From the NCBI GenBank assembly GCA_021732585.1, contig JAKFUR010000029.1, forward strand, positions 1 to 37,156: a stretch of 37,156 bases of DNA, in the 5' to 3' direction. Positions within the stretch are counted from its first letter, which is position 1. The number at the start of each line of letters is the position of its first letter. Below, one piece after another: positions 9,275-17,043 of this stretch. Source of the stretch: Bacteriovoracaceae bacterium. Its GTDB lineage: Bacteria > Bdellovibrionota > Bacteriovoracia > Bacteriovoracales > Bacteriovoracaceae. The notes under the pieces are model-generated. The model saw only the letters and a program-made list of their open reading frames with translations. It made no database searches and was not told the origin of the DNA. Made by a program: the position numbers and the translations under genes.

Positions 9275-9964
9275 ATGAAACAATTATTAATCGTCACGCT
9301 TGCGCTCATGTCTTTTAGCTCTGTGGCCGCCACATCTTCTTCGCCCCTGGAAGCAGAGTTGAACGCTCTTGCTGTCCCCGTAGATAAGGCGATGGTCTCT
9401 ACAGTGAATGACAAGCTTTACAGCATCCAGGCCCGGCTTTCACCGCTGACCAATCGCCATGAACTCGGTTTCATCGGCGGTAAGAATTTGAACCAAGACG
9501 GCAGTATTGACTCCACTCAGTGGGGCGGACTTTATCGCTATCACATCAACGGTAAGTGGGGGATTGGTTTGAACCACTTCCGCATGAACAATGAATTGAG
9601 CACCGCTGGTAAAAAACTCGTCAACGAACAAAAAGTAGTTCCTGATCGTGACTACATCAAGTCACAGACCGACCTCGTCGGTGAGTACAATCTTTTCTAC
9701 GGCAAGATGCGCTTGGATCTTGATCAAGTGGTTTACTTCGATCAGTTCTGGAACTTCGGCGTGGGCCAAGTGGAACTCGGGCGTGGCAATGCTACAGCGA
9801 TGGTCATCGATGCGGGTTTTGCTTTCTGGATGGGCAAGATGATGTCAGCGCGTATTGGCCTTAAGAATGACTTCTACAAAGAAGAAACTTTGAAAGGTGA
9901 TAATAACGTCCACAATATGGTTGGCTATCTTTCTCTCGGAGTGCTGTTGGGAGGAAGTAAGTGA
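9275..9964 (+). CDS. Outer-membrane beta-barrel protein (GltA/GltB/GltH-like)
   Basis: A 229-residue protein from the ATG at 9275. An in-frame TTG at 9263 would overlap the upstream gene and lengthen the signal peptide. MKQLLIVTLALMSFSSVAA is a signal peptide. After about residue 50 the sequence alternates polar and hydrophobic residues with many aromatics (for example WGGLYRYHINGKWGIGLNHF, MRLDLDQVVYFDQFWNFGVG), and it ends in a strand with LSLGVLLGGSK. This fits a small barrel of the type found next to gliding TPR genes in deltaproteobacteria. In Myxococcus, GltA, GltB and GltH are the outer-membrane barrels. A precise match needs a search. Confidence 0.75.
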   Translation: MKQLLIVTLALMSFSSVAATSSSPLEAELNALAVPVDKAMVSTVNDKLYSIQARLSPLTNRHELGFIGGKNLNQDGSIDSTQWGGLYRYHINGKWGIGLNHFRMNNELSTAGKKLVNEQKVVPDRDYIKSQTDLVGEYNLFYGKMRLDLDQVVYFDQFWNFGVGQVELGRGNATAMVIDAGFAFWMGKMMSARIGLKNDFYKEETLKGDNNVHNMVGYLSLGVLLGGSK

Positions 9965-11475
9965 AGATTCTTCTCTTCTCAGTTCTTTTATCGACAGCTG
10001 CTTTGGCCCAACATGGAGCCGAGGTGCTGTTGAAGTCGACGGGTACAGACGCGAAGTCTGATCCCGCGACGCATATTCCAGAGGCCGGTGATTTCAAGCT
10101 GACCGATGCCTACTTGCAGACACTCTTCATGGAGTGGCGTCAGGCGAAGGGCCTCACTCCAGCGGTAGACGCTTGGTTGCAGACGGTGCTCGCCGGAAAA
10201 TTCACCACGGCCGCGGGCCAGTGGCATGAAATAAAATCCGACTCGGCCCTTACTCAACAAACCTGGATCTATCTCACGTGGAAACTTAATCTTCCACAAA
10301 CCTTTGTGGATGCTTACCTCGCCAGTCGCATGCAACCTGCTGGCAATGAACGCCTGCGTTTTGCTCTCGACCAAGTCCTTGATGCCCAAGTGAAGGCCGC
10401 TTGGGTAGCTGACCAGCGTCCCGATTTGAATACCGCTCAAGTTGAGTATTTGCTCGGCCTCAGCGCTCCGGTCGGCCTTGAACTCGAACTCCTGGCGTTT
10501 GCGTCGCGCTACCTCGCGGATCACGCTGCTCGTGTGTTGACCTTGCTGCCGATGGGGCACCCACAGAGTTTCACACTCGCAGCGACAGCGGTTTTGAACT
10601 GGTCACGTAAGAATGAAATCGGTGAAGCGGGCAAACTTCTCAAGCGTCGAGTTGAGCCAGAAATGGAGCAAACCAAGGCCGTACATCAGCTGTCACGTCA
10701 CTATCTCACTTTGGGTCGCCTGCTTTATCAGGCCGGCGCCTATGATGCTTCAGAGGCGTTTTACGCCAAAGTTCCTCGTGGAGTGGCGGAATACATTCCG
10801 GCGCGCGCAGAGCGTACCTGGTCACTCCTTCGTTTAAAACGTGTCAGTGAGTTGCGTGGAGAACTGACCAGTCTTTCTCATGAAGTATTCACCAACCGCT
10901 TTCTTCCGGAAGTGGGTCTTGTGCGCTCGGTAAGCAATCTCAAACTTTGTCGTTTTGATGAAGTGGTTAAAGACTTCGATATGTTCATCGAGACCCATAG
11001 AGTGTGGGCGAAACGCATTGAAGAGGCGCAAAAAAATCCCGCCACGGCAAAGATCGACATGCCTGATGAGCGCATCCTCGAAACCACGCTGGCGCTGGCC
11101 GCTCGCGAAGTTGAGCTAGAACGTTTCACGAAGCTGGCTTTTGTCGATGGCGGTGCCAAAGCGGCGTTGCAAACCCATGTGGACAATACGCGTGCTGAAC
11201 TCTTGAAACATAAAACACGCTTCTGGAAAAATCGCGAAGTGGTACTTAAAGAAGCTATTCGTAAAATGAAGTTTGTGCGCATCGAGGCTTTGAGCCAAGT
11301 GCGGATGGCGCAGGCCAATCCACCAAGCTCTGAGGTCACCGATATCGCCAAAAGAATTGATTCTTCTCGTGAAAGAGGCATTCAAGTCTATCCAGTCGAT
11401 TCGGTCTACTGGCCTGACGAACTCTTTAAGCTCCATGCTGCTGCGGCCACGCGCTGCGGAGGGAAGTCCCTATGA
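9961..11475 (+). CDS. Periplasmic TPR-like protein (AglT/GltE-like)
   Basis: A 504-residue protein starting with GTG inside the stop of the barrel gene (GTGA overlap). MKILLFSVLLSTAALA is a signal peptide. The body is helical with TPR-like pairs, clearest near HYLTLGRLLYQAGAYDASEA and RTWSLLRLKRVSELRGEL, and a charged helical C-terminus carries the EALSQVRMAQ segment. AglT/GltE is a periplasmic TPR protein encoded beside an outer-membrane barrel in Myxococcus-type loci, and the order here is the same. It probably binds the barrel or the VWA lipoprotein encoded next. The relationship is inferred from architecture. Confidence 0.75.
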   Translation: MKILLFSVLLSTAALAQHGAEVLLKSTGTDAKSDPATHIPEAGDFKLTDAYLQTLFMEWRQAKGLTPAVDAWLQTVLAGKFTTAAGQWHEIKSDSALTQQTWIYLTWKLNLPQTFVDAYLASRMQPAGNERLRFALDQVLDAQVKAAWVADQRPDLNTAQVEYLLGLSAPVGLELELLAFASRYLADHAARVLTLLPMGHPQSFTLAATAVLNWSRKNEIGEAGKLLKRRVEPEMEQTKAVHQLSRHYLTLGRLLYQAGAYDASEAFYAKVPRGVAEYIPARAERTWSLLRLKRVSELRGELTSLSHEVFTNRFLPEVGLVRSVSNLKLCRFDEVVKDFDMFIETHRVWAKRIEEAQKNPATAKIDMPDERILETTLALAAREVELERFTKLAFVDGGAKAALQTHVDNTRAELLKHKTRFWKNREVVLKEAIRKMKFVRIEALSQVRMAQANPPSSEVTDIAKRIDSSRERGIQVYPVDSVYWPDELFKLHAAAATRCGGKSL

Positions 11476-12416
11476 AACTAATTTTGATCCTTCTGCTCGC
11501 TGTCGCTTGTGGAAAAGAAAGTGATTACCTTTATAAGGCGGAACGACTTGTTCCGCTGCCAGTCTCTGAGCGCTATCAGCTCTCAGAGGAAGGCAAAGTT
11601 GATATCGTCTGGGTTATCGATAACTCGGGTTCTATGTTGCCCATTCAGCAAAGCGTGATTCAGAATGCCAATCTATTCATTGAAGAGTTCACTAAAATCC
11701 GTGGACTGGATTGGCGTATGTCACTTCTTTCAACTGACCTCGACGAAGTTCCTTATTTGGGGATGCCCACCGTTTTTGATTACAACCATCCGGATCCAGT
11801 CAATGAGTTCAGCCAAGCGGTGCGGCGCCTAGGAACCAATGGTGACGCCACCGAGCGTTCCTTTGATCCGATTATTAAGCAGCTCAACGCTTATCCAAAT
11901 TTCTTACGTCCCAATGCCTACCTCATTATGATCTACGTCACGGATGAAGAAGAGCAGTCCAACATTACGGCCAGCAACTTTCTCAACAATCTTGTGGCCC
12001 GCAAAGGCGGCCGTCTCGGTATGATTCGCGCTTATGGTGCCATCTCTGCAAAGGATTTGGGTTGCAGCGGTTGGAATGAATACGCGGGCAGCCCTTACGA
12101 AGCAGTCATCAACGCCACGAAAGGCAGTGTCATCGGCACTTGTACTCCGTCATTCGGTGCGGAGTTGGCGAAGCTGGGTAACCAGATTGTTTCCATCGTT
12201 TCCTCACCGGTGGTGCTTTTGAACAAACGTCCGCTGGTTCGCTCGCTCAAAGTTCTCTACAGAGGTGCTGAGTTGCCAGCCGGTCCGCGTTCAATGGGCG
12301 GCAAGTGGGTGTTTGACCCTGAGGTCAATGGCGTGCGGTTTCATGACTATGGATTCTTGGATGTGGGTGAGCAATTCATCACCATAGATTTCGAAGTCGA
12401 CCAAGGACAACAATAA
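11472..12416 (+). CDS. VWA-domain lipoprotein, CglB-like adhesin candidate
   Basis: A 314-residue protein with a lipoprotein signal (VAC, Cys13) and a von Willebrand A domain from about residue 42 to 205. The MIDAS metal site is complete in sequence: D50-N-S52-G-S54 in VWVIDNSGSM, a candidate Thr in GDATER (126) and Asp158 in IYVTDEEEQ. The last about 100 residues are beta-rich. VWA domains bind ligands through a divalent metal. Myxococcus CglB is a VWA outer-membrane lipoprotein and the adhesin of the gliding machine; it is longer than this protein. As last gene of the operon, overlapping the TPR gene by ATGA, this is a good candidate for the substrate-contact component. The function is an inference. 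Confidence 0.82.
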   Translation: MKLILILLLAVACGKESDYLYKAERLVPLPVSERYQLSEEGKVDIVWVIDNSGSMLPIQQSVIQNANLFIEEFTKIRGLDWRMSLLSTDLDEVPYLGMPTVFDYNHPDPVNEFSQAVRRLGTNGDATERSFDPIIKQLNAYPNFLRPNAYLIMIYVTDEEEQSNITASNFLNNLVARKGGRLGMIRAYGAISAKDLGCSGWNEYAGSPYEAVINATKGSVIGTCTPSFGAELAKLGNQIVSIVSSPVVLLNKRPLVRSLKVLYRGAELPAGPRSMGGKWVFDPEVNGVRFHDYGFLDVGEQFITIDFEVDQGQQ

Positions 12417-12446
12417 AAAAGACCCCTTTCGGGGTCTTTTATTTTT
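12417..12446. terminator. Bidirectional terminator between convergent genes
   Basis: A perfect 10-bp stem AAAAGACCCC (12417-12426) / GGGGTCTTTT (12431-12440) has a TTTC loop, with T-rich sequence after it on the plus strand and the matching T run on the minus strand. It starts directly after the stop of the VWA gene and lies 14 bases from the stop of the minus-strand glutaminase-like gene, so it can end both transcripts. Confidence 0.9.
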
Positions 12447-12454
12447 CACAACGA

Positions 12455-13987
12455 TTAGTTACGAATGAGTTGATCGCGGTAGTGTTTCACGCGATAGCCG
12501 CGCTCACGGCCAGAGAGGATCTCCAAGACTAGACCTTGGTTCTGGTGACCAATGACACGTACATCAGCGTTGAGTAAGCGGCTGTAGGCGATGTCGCCGA
12601 CACACCAGCCACTTCCGCTACGATGACAGGCCGTTGTGTGCGCCAAGTATGACTCATGCCAGCCCCAGCTTCTTGCGTTGGTGCTGCGACCTTCTTCAAA
12701 CTGTACGACGAAGAGTCCTTCGACAGTGACGGCGATTACTTTGTTGTAAACGATCTCCTGTGGGAGACCAGTATTCAGCACACGATGACCGACACAGATG
12801 TTGCTCACACAGCCGCTCATCGCAGCGAGAGAGACACGAGTCACATCACGCAGAATTTCACGACGGCCGTCTTGAAATTGGATGTCATAAAGCATGTTAC
12901 CTATAGAAGTCTCGATCACGCGCGCAGTGCGATTGAGATCGTATTGGTAGACAACCTGATCACCGTTTCTAATACCCGAATGATCCGGATCTGGACGCGG
13001 ATTAGGGTTCGGATTCGGATTCGGATTCGGGTTCGGATTTGGGTTCGGACGAGGGTTCGGGTTCGTACCGATATCTGGATTTGGAATCGGGTTTCTCAAA
13101 ACTGGAATCGAAACTCTGCGAGTGCCCAATGCATCTGGGTACGCAATTTGAAGCTCAGAATCTTTGTAGCCATAGAAATGCTGGCCTTCTTCAGCAACTT
13201 TCTTAAGCTGCCATGGCTGCCAGTAGTATTGAGACGAGTAGATCAGGTAGCAGTAAGCTTCTTCTTGACGACCATCGTACTGACGGTAGTCAGTGACCAC
13301 TGGGCAATTCGCCTGGTTCTTCATGAACATGTTTTTCCAGTTCTCAACTGTGTACGGGATCATGGTGAAGCCGCGATCAAGTACATAACGGAAGCGCTCT
13401 TGGCCCACTTCCGTGTAGGGAGAAACGTGGAACCACCACTTGTAGCGATGCTCCCGGATGTATTTGCGAGTGAAGAAGATCCAAAGTTTGCCGAGGTTCA
13501 CGCGCTGATTAACGAGTGCTTCGTAGGTCCACATGTGGGCGCGGTTGTAGCACTGAGAATCATCGTCAGTTTCACCGTTCATGCCATCCATCACACCTTG
13601 GGCCGCTTCGTAAGAAGCCACACTTGAAAGGTTGGCCTTCTCAAGAGGATCGATGCCGCTCCATTGAATACTGCGGAAGCGGGCCGGATCGAACATCTCT
13701 TTGTCTTCGCCGACAGCTGGTTGAGAGACGATCTCGTTGATGATCGGAGCTTCTTCGCTGGTGGCATCGGCTTCGAAGCTCATGGTTTCACCGAGGTGAA
13801 GTGAGCGCTTGAGCTGCTCTACCGTCTCAACTTTTTCTACCGGAACATGGATGATTTCACCCGAGTCGAGGTAGGCAGTCACGTGCCCGGTCACGAACTC
13901 ATCCGGTGCAAAAACTTGCACTGCGCGGGTTTGCGCTAAAGCGGAGAGACTGGAAAGTAAAAGAGTGCTAACGAAAAGCATTCGCAT
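12455..13987 (-). CDS. Secreted protein-glutaminase-like protein with C-terminal SH3-like repeats
   Basis: About 510 residues from the ATG at 13987. That start has AAAGGTGAT upstream; the GTG at 13996 lies within that Shine-Dalgarno region. MRMLFVSTLLLSSLSALA is a signal peptide. Residues about 140-290 resemble protein-glutaminase, a Cys-His-Asp enzyme that converts protein glutamine to glutamate. Cys146 lies in QCYNRAHMW, His187 in WWFHVSP and Asp204 in YVLDRGF, with spacing close to the Chryseobacterium enzyme. A linker of alternating Pro-Asn (about 325-350) leads to three repeats of about 50 residues (starting near IRNGDQVVY, NICVGHRVL and VGDIAYSRL) that look like SH3/Tudor-type small barrels, perhaps for binding a target. 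No partner is known. The region before Cys146 may be a propeptide. Confidence 0.75.
   Translation of the reverse strand: MRMLFVSTLLLSSLSALAQTRAVQVFAPDEFVTGHVTAYLDSGEIIHVPVEKVETVEQLKRSLHLGETMSFEADATSEEAPIINEIVSQPAVGEDKEMFDPARFRSIQWSGIDPLEKANLSSVASYEAAQGVMDGMNGETDDDSQCYNRAHMWTYEALVNQRVNLGKLWIFFTRKYIREHRYKWWFHVSPYTEVGQERFRYVLDRGFTMIPYTVENWKNMFMKNQANCPVVTDYRQYDGRQEEAYCYLIYSSQYYWQPWQLKKVAEEGQHFYGYKDSELQIAYPDALGTRRVSIPVLRNPIPNPDIGTNPNPRPNPNPNPNPNPNPNPNPRPDPDHSGIRNGDQVVYQYDLNRTARVIETSIGNMLYDIQFQDGRREILRDVTRVSLAAMSGCVSNICVGHRVLNTGLPQEIVYNKVIAVTVEGLFVVQFEEGRSTNARSWGWHESYLAHTTACHRSGSGWCVGDIAYSRLLNADVRVIGHQNQGLVLEILSGRERGYRVKHYRDQLIRN
13001..13067. repeat. Hexanucleotide repeat encoding a Pro-Asn linker
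   Basis: Imperfect tandem GGATTC/GGGTTC hexamers on the plus strand encode alternating Asn-Pro on the minus strand, in the linker of the glutaminase-like protein. Such a tract can change length by slippage in whole two-codon steps without breaking the frame. Confidence 0.8.
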
Positions 13988-14107
13988 GTTGATCACCTTT
14001 AAAGAGTGTTTGACGCATCTCTACTAGGTGAAACGCGGAATGTAAAACGGTGTGTTGTGTTAAAAAACCTAATCGCGCTGCGTTAGCAGGTAAAGACAAG
14101 CTTAAAG

Positions 14108-14890
14108 TTAACTTAAACCCCATGTCTTACTCTTAAAGTCGAAAGACCATGTCATGCCGCGCAAAAGGTTGGTCCCAAGAATCACCTGAATGTCAGCAGA
14201 CATCTTGGTGTGAATCATCGCGAAGTCCATGGCCATGAGGGTGCCACTGAAAGACTGTCCGGCGATGTTTATATCCTTGCATTCGTAGAGGTCAAATTCC
14301 ACGCTCTCGCCGGTGGCGTCTTCTCCGTTATCAATTTTTTGAACGAAGTGAAAAACCTGCGGCCATTGCGAAAGAAGCTCACGATTAAAAACGCTGAGCT
14401 CTGCACCCGTATCCCATAACCCTATAAGTGGATGACTGGACAGTTCTAAATCTATCCCAAAGGTATTTCCAACAAAGGTGTGAAGGGGAAAGCGGTTGTC
14501 CTGCGGAGTTTCACCCATACTGAGATACCAGTCTTTGAGATTGAAACTTATGCACTCCTCGGCCAACACATTCATCCCCAGACGGTTGATCTGGTTGCGC
14601 TCTTGTGAATAGCGCGGGACTGAAAGTTGAGACTTTGTTATGGGGCCTAAGCGAAAATGGCCAAGTGTAATCTGTTCTTCAACTTTTTCACGGCCAGCAG
14701 CGCTCATCCTGTTAGTGGATCCGGTAACAGGGTAGGTCGAGGTAAAACTGGAGTAAGCGACAGAGGTATACGTGGAACCCGTATCCAAATGAAAGTCCTC
14801 AACTTGACCGTCAAATTCTGCGGCGACGTGAAACTGGGCCGAGCCCAGTTCACCTTCGATGACTTTCAGAGAGACACGGTGATCGGTCAT
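14108..14890 (-). CDS. Two-lobed retropepsin-like aspartyl protease
   Basis: A 260-residue protein with no signal peptide, so probably cytoplasmic. It has two homologous halves. The first has the catalytic motif FHLDTGST (Asp36) and ends with RLGMNVL followed by FNLKDWYLSM. The second has LWDTGAEL (Asp160) and ends with ILGTNLLRG followed by FDFKSKTWGLS. The DTG motif plus a C-terminal LGxxxL and strand is the retropepsin fold signature. Bacterial members usually have one lobe and dimerise; here both lobes are fused and both keep the aspartate, as in pepsin. It is the last gene of the proBA operon, sharing one base (TAATG) with the gene upstream. The substrate is unknown. Confidence 0.75.
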   Translation of the reverse strand: MTDHRVSLKVIEGELGSAQFHVAAEFDGQVEDFHLDTGSTYTSVAYSSFTSTYPVTGSTNRMSAAGREKVEEQITLGHFRLGPITKSQLSVPRYSQERNQINRLGMNVLAEECISFNLKDWYLSMGETPQDNRFPLHTFVGNTFGIDLELSSHPLIGLWDTGAELSVFNRELLSQWPQVFHFVQKIDNGEDATGESVEFDLYECKDINIAGQSFSGTLMAMDFAMIHTKMSADIQVILGTNLLRGMTWSFDFKSKTWGLS

Positions 14891-15303
14891 TAAGCTAAAG
14901 CGGCCTTCACCAAATCACTCGCGCGTTTGCCATCAAAGCGACCTTTGATTTGCGGCTGCAGCTCTTTCATCAAAGCACCCATGTCTTTAGCACCTTTCGC
15001 TTTAATGTCATTGATCAAGGCGACCACGTCAGCTTCTGACATGGAGGCGGGCAGGTAGCCTTTGAGGGCATTGATTTCGGCTTCCGTTTCTAGGCGCTGC
15101 GGGGAACCAGCAGGGAACATCTCGAGTGAGTCTTGCAGTTTCTTCACGTGAGCGATAGCGACTGACAGATCATCAGTGGGCTTAGCAGCTGTGTTGTTGT
15201 GAATGAAGGCGGCCTTCAGCATACGGATCGCTGCGAGCTTCACAGTGTCCTTCGACTTCATGGCTTCTTTCATGTCGTTGTTGATTTGTTCTTGCAGAGT
15301 CAT
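14890..15303 (-). CDS. yqeY: GatB/YqeY domain protein
   Basis: A 137-residue protein that matches the YqeY family over its whole length: N-terminal MTLQEQINNDMKEAMKSKD, then LAAIRMLKAAF, then the conserved EINALKGYLPASMSE and a C-terminal helix ending KGRFDGKRASDLVKAAL. The family shares the tRNA-binding tail domain of the GatB amidotransferase subunit, but its own role is not established. Here it sits three bases after yajQ and is coupled to the protease gene downstream, so it is expressed with proline-biosynthesis genes. Confidence 0.92.
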   Translation of the reverse strand: MTLQEQINNDMKEAMKSKDTVKLAAIRMLKAAFIHNNTAAKPTDDLSVAIAHVKKLQDSLEMFPAGSPQRLETEAEINALKGYLPASMSEADVVALINDIKAKGAKDMGALMKELQPQIKGRFDGKRASDLVKAALA

Positions 15304-15306
15304 AGA

Positions 15307-15801
15307 CTACCTTTTCATGTTCTCCATCTGGAGATCGATGTTTAATTCTTTGCTTGTTCGGAGCATGTGAAAAGCCGCTTGCAGCTCATCAATGTTTTTC
15401 GATTCGAGACGAAACTTCTCATCCATGTAGGCCGACTTCACCTTACTGCCATTCTCCTTAAGGAGTTTGTTGATGATCTTGGCCTTGTCTTTATCAATGC
15501 CGCTGACCATCTTGATGGTCATCTTCTTCATCTTCATGCCGGTGGGCTCAATCGGAGATTCTTCTAGGCCCTTTAGACCCAAGCCGCGTTTCCCCATGTT
15601 GGTCATGAGAATATCGCGCACAGCTTTTACTTTCGTTTCATCTTCCGCGCGGATCTCGATGATCTTATCTTTTTCTTTGTACTCAGCTTTCGCTTCAGAG
15701 CCTTTAAAATCAAAACGCCCGAGAATGGTCTTTTCTGTGGTCAAAAGTGCGTTCTGTAACTCCATAGCGTCCATGCGAGATACGAGATCAAAACTTGGCA
15801 T
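15307..15801 (-). CDS. yajQ: YajQ-family nucleotide/c-di-GMP-binding protein
   Basis: A 164-residue protein with the full YajQ (UPF0234) pattern: MPSFDLVSRMDAMELQNAL, TEKTILGRFDFKGS, the KIINKLLKENGSKVKSAY segment and a C-terminal pair of strands ending IDLQMENMKR. YajQ proteins have two ferredoxin-like domains. A Xanthomonas member binds cyclic di-GMP and regulates gene expression with a LysR-type partner; other members are known to bind nucleic acid or nucleotides. It lies between proA and yqeY with gaps of three bases, so it is probably translated from the same mRNA. A PilZ-like gene lies beyond proB. Confidence 0.93.
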   Translation of the reverse strand: MPSFDLVSRMDAMELQNALLTTEKTILGRFDFKGSEAKAEYKEKDKIIEIRAEDETKVKAVRDILMTNMGKRGLGLKGLEESPIEPTGMKMKKMTIKMVSGIDKDKAKIINKLLKENGSKVKSAYMDEKFRLESKNIDELQAAFHMLRTSKELNIDLQMENMKR

Positions 15802-15804
15802 GAC

Positions 15805-17040
15805 TTAAATCCTTACGTGTCCGTCCCCGCGTACGATGAAGCGGGTGGTGGTCATTTCTTTGGCCCCCATCGGCCCGTAGGCGTGGAGCTTGGAGGTGGA
15901 AATCCCAAGCTCAGCGCCCAGTCCCAACTCACCGCCGTCATTAAAGCGGGTAGATGCGTTAATGGCGAGGCACGAGGCGTCGATTCCATTCAAAAACTGC
16001 TCGATGACCTGCGGATTTTTGGTCAACACGGCCTCGGTATGTTGCGTGCCGTGGAGTTGGATATGCTTGAGCGCCTCATCTGCGCTATCGACGATCTTCA
16101 ATGACATCTTATAATCCAGCCATTCTGTATCGTAATCGGCCGCTGTGGCCGACTTAAGACCTGCGACGAGTGTCTGCGAACGAGGGCAGGCATGGATTTC
16201 AATTTTATCATTTAGCAATGCTTGCAAGGTGCTCTTCAAAGCATCAACGGGAAAATCCTTATGCACCAACAGTGTCTCTAGGGCATTGCACGCACTCGGA
16301 CGCTGGACCTTGGCGTTCAAGACAATGCTCTCTACTTGATTCACGTCCGCATCGCTGTGAATGTAGATATGGCACAGACCGCGATCATGGGCGACTACCG
16401 GCATGGTGGCATTTTCACGCACGTAGCGGATGAGTTTTTCTCCTCCGCGTGGAACCATCAAATCAATGTACTCACGAAGTTTGAGAAGTTCGGTGACTTC
16501 CTCGCGGGTTTCAATCAGTGTGACACTGTTGTCAGGAAGAATACTCTTAATGGTGTTGGCCACAAGCTTAGCTAGCCACGCATTGGAGAACTGCGCTTCT
16601 TTGCCACCTTTTAGAATAATCGCGTTGCCGGATTTAATCGCCAAGGCGGCGCCGTCGATGACGACATTCGGTCGCGACTCAAAAATCATCCCGATGACAC
16701 CCAAAGGGATGCGCTGTTTTTGGATGATGAGTCCGTCCGGGCGTGTTTGCGATTCAACGATCATTCCGACGACGGCCGGTGCGGCCGCGATTTCTTCACA
16801 GGCGCGCGCCATCGCCTCAATCTGCTTGAGCACGAGAGCGAGGCGGTCAATCAGCGCACTACCTAGATTAGCGGCTCGAGCCGCAGTCACGTCCTTGAAA
16901 TTCTCCGCCATCAACTCATCTGTGCCCGCACGCAAAGCTGTGGCAATGGCCCGCAAAGCTTTCTGGCGTTGAACTTCTGAGCAAGAGGGAAGTTGAAGGG
17001 CAGCTGCTTTGGCTTTTTTGGCGAGTTCGCGGGTGCTCAT
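15805..17040 (-). CDS. proA: Gamma-glutamyl phosphate reductase
   Basis: Catalyses the second step of proline synthesis: NADPH-dependent reduction of gamma-glutamyl phosphate to glutamate semialdehyde, in the cytoplasm. The 411 residues fit the family length. Visible landmarks are IPLGVIGMIFESRPNVVID, LKGGKEA, VPRGGEKLIRYV and the catalytic cysteine Cys251 in QRPSACNALETLL. It follows proB after three bases, the common bacterial order that favours channelling of the unstable acyl phosphate. No proC is present in the window. Confidence 0.97.
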   Translation of the reverse strand: MSTRELAKKAKAAALQLPSCSEVQRQKALRAIATALRAGTDELMAENFKDVTAARAANLGSALIDRLALVLKQIEAMARACEEIAAAPAVVGMIVESQTRPDGLIIQKQRIPLGVIGMIFESRPNVVIDGAALAIKSGNAIILKGGKEAQFSNAWLAKLVANTIKSILPDNSVTLIETREEVTELLKLREYIDLMVPRGGEKLIRYVRENATMPVVAHDRGLCHIYIHSDADVNQVESIVLNAKVQRPSACNALETLLVHKDFPVDALKSTLQALLNDKIEIHACPRSQTLVAGLKSATAADYDTEWLDYKMSLKIVDSADEALKHIQLHGTQHTEAVLTKNPQVIEQFLNGIDASCLAINASTRFNDGGELGLGAELGISTSKLHAYGPMGAKEMTTTRFIVRGDGHVRI

Positions 17041-17043
17041 AAA

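Noticed and set aside
12656-13627. 323-codon plus-strand frame opposite the glutaminase-like gene
   Set aside because: It includes an Arg/Ile/Trp run that is the antisense of the Pro-Asn repeat. The minus-strand protein has a signal peptide and a coherent catalytic domain.
14061-14095. Imperfect minus-strand stem followed by six T, considered as terminator of the proBA operon
   Set aside because: The stem has several mismatches and bulges; the T run alone is not enough.
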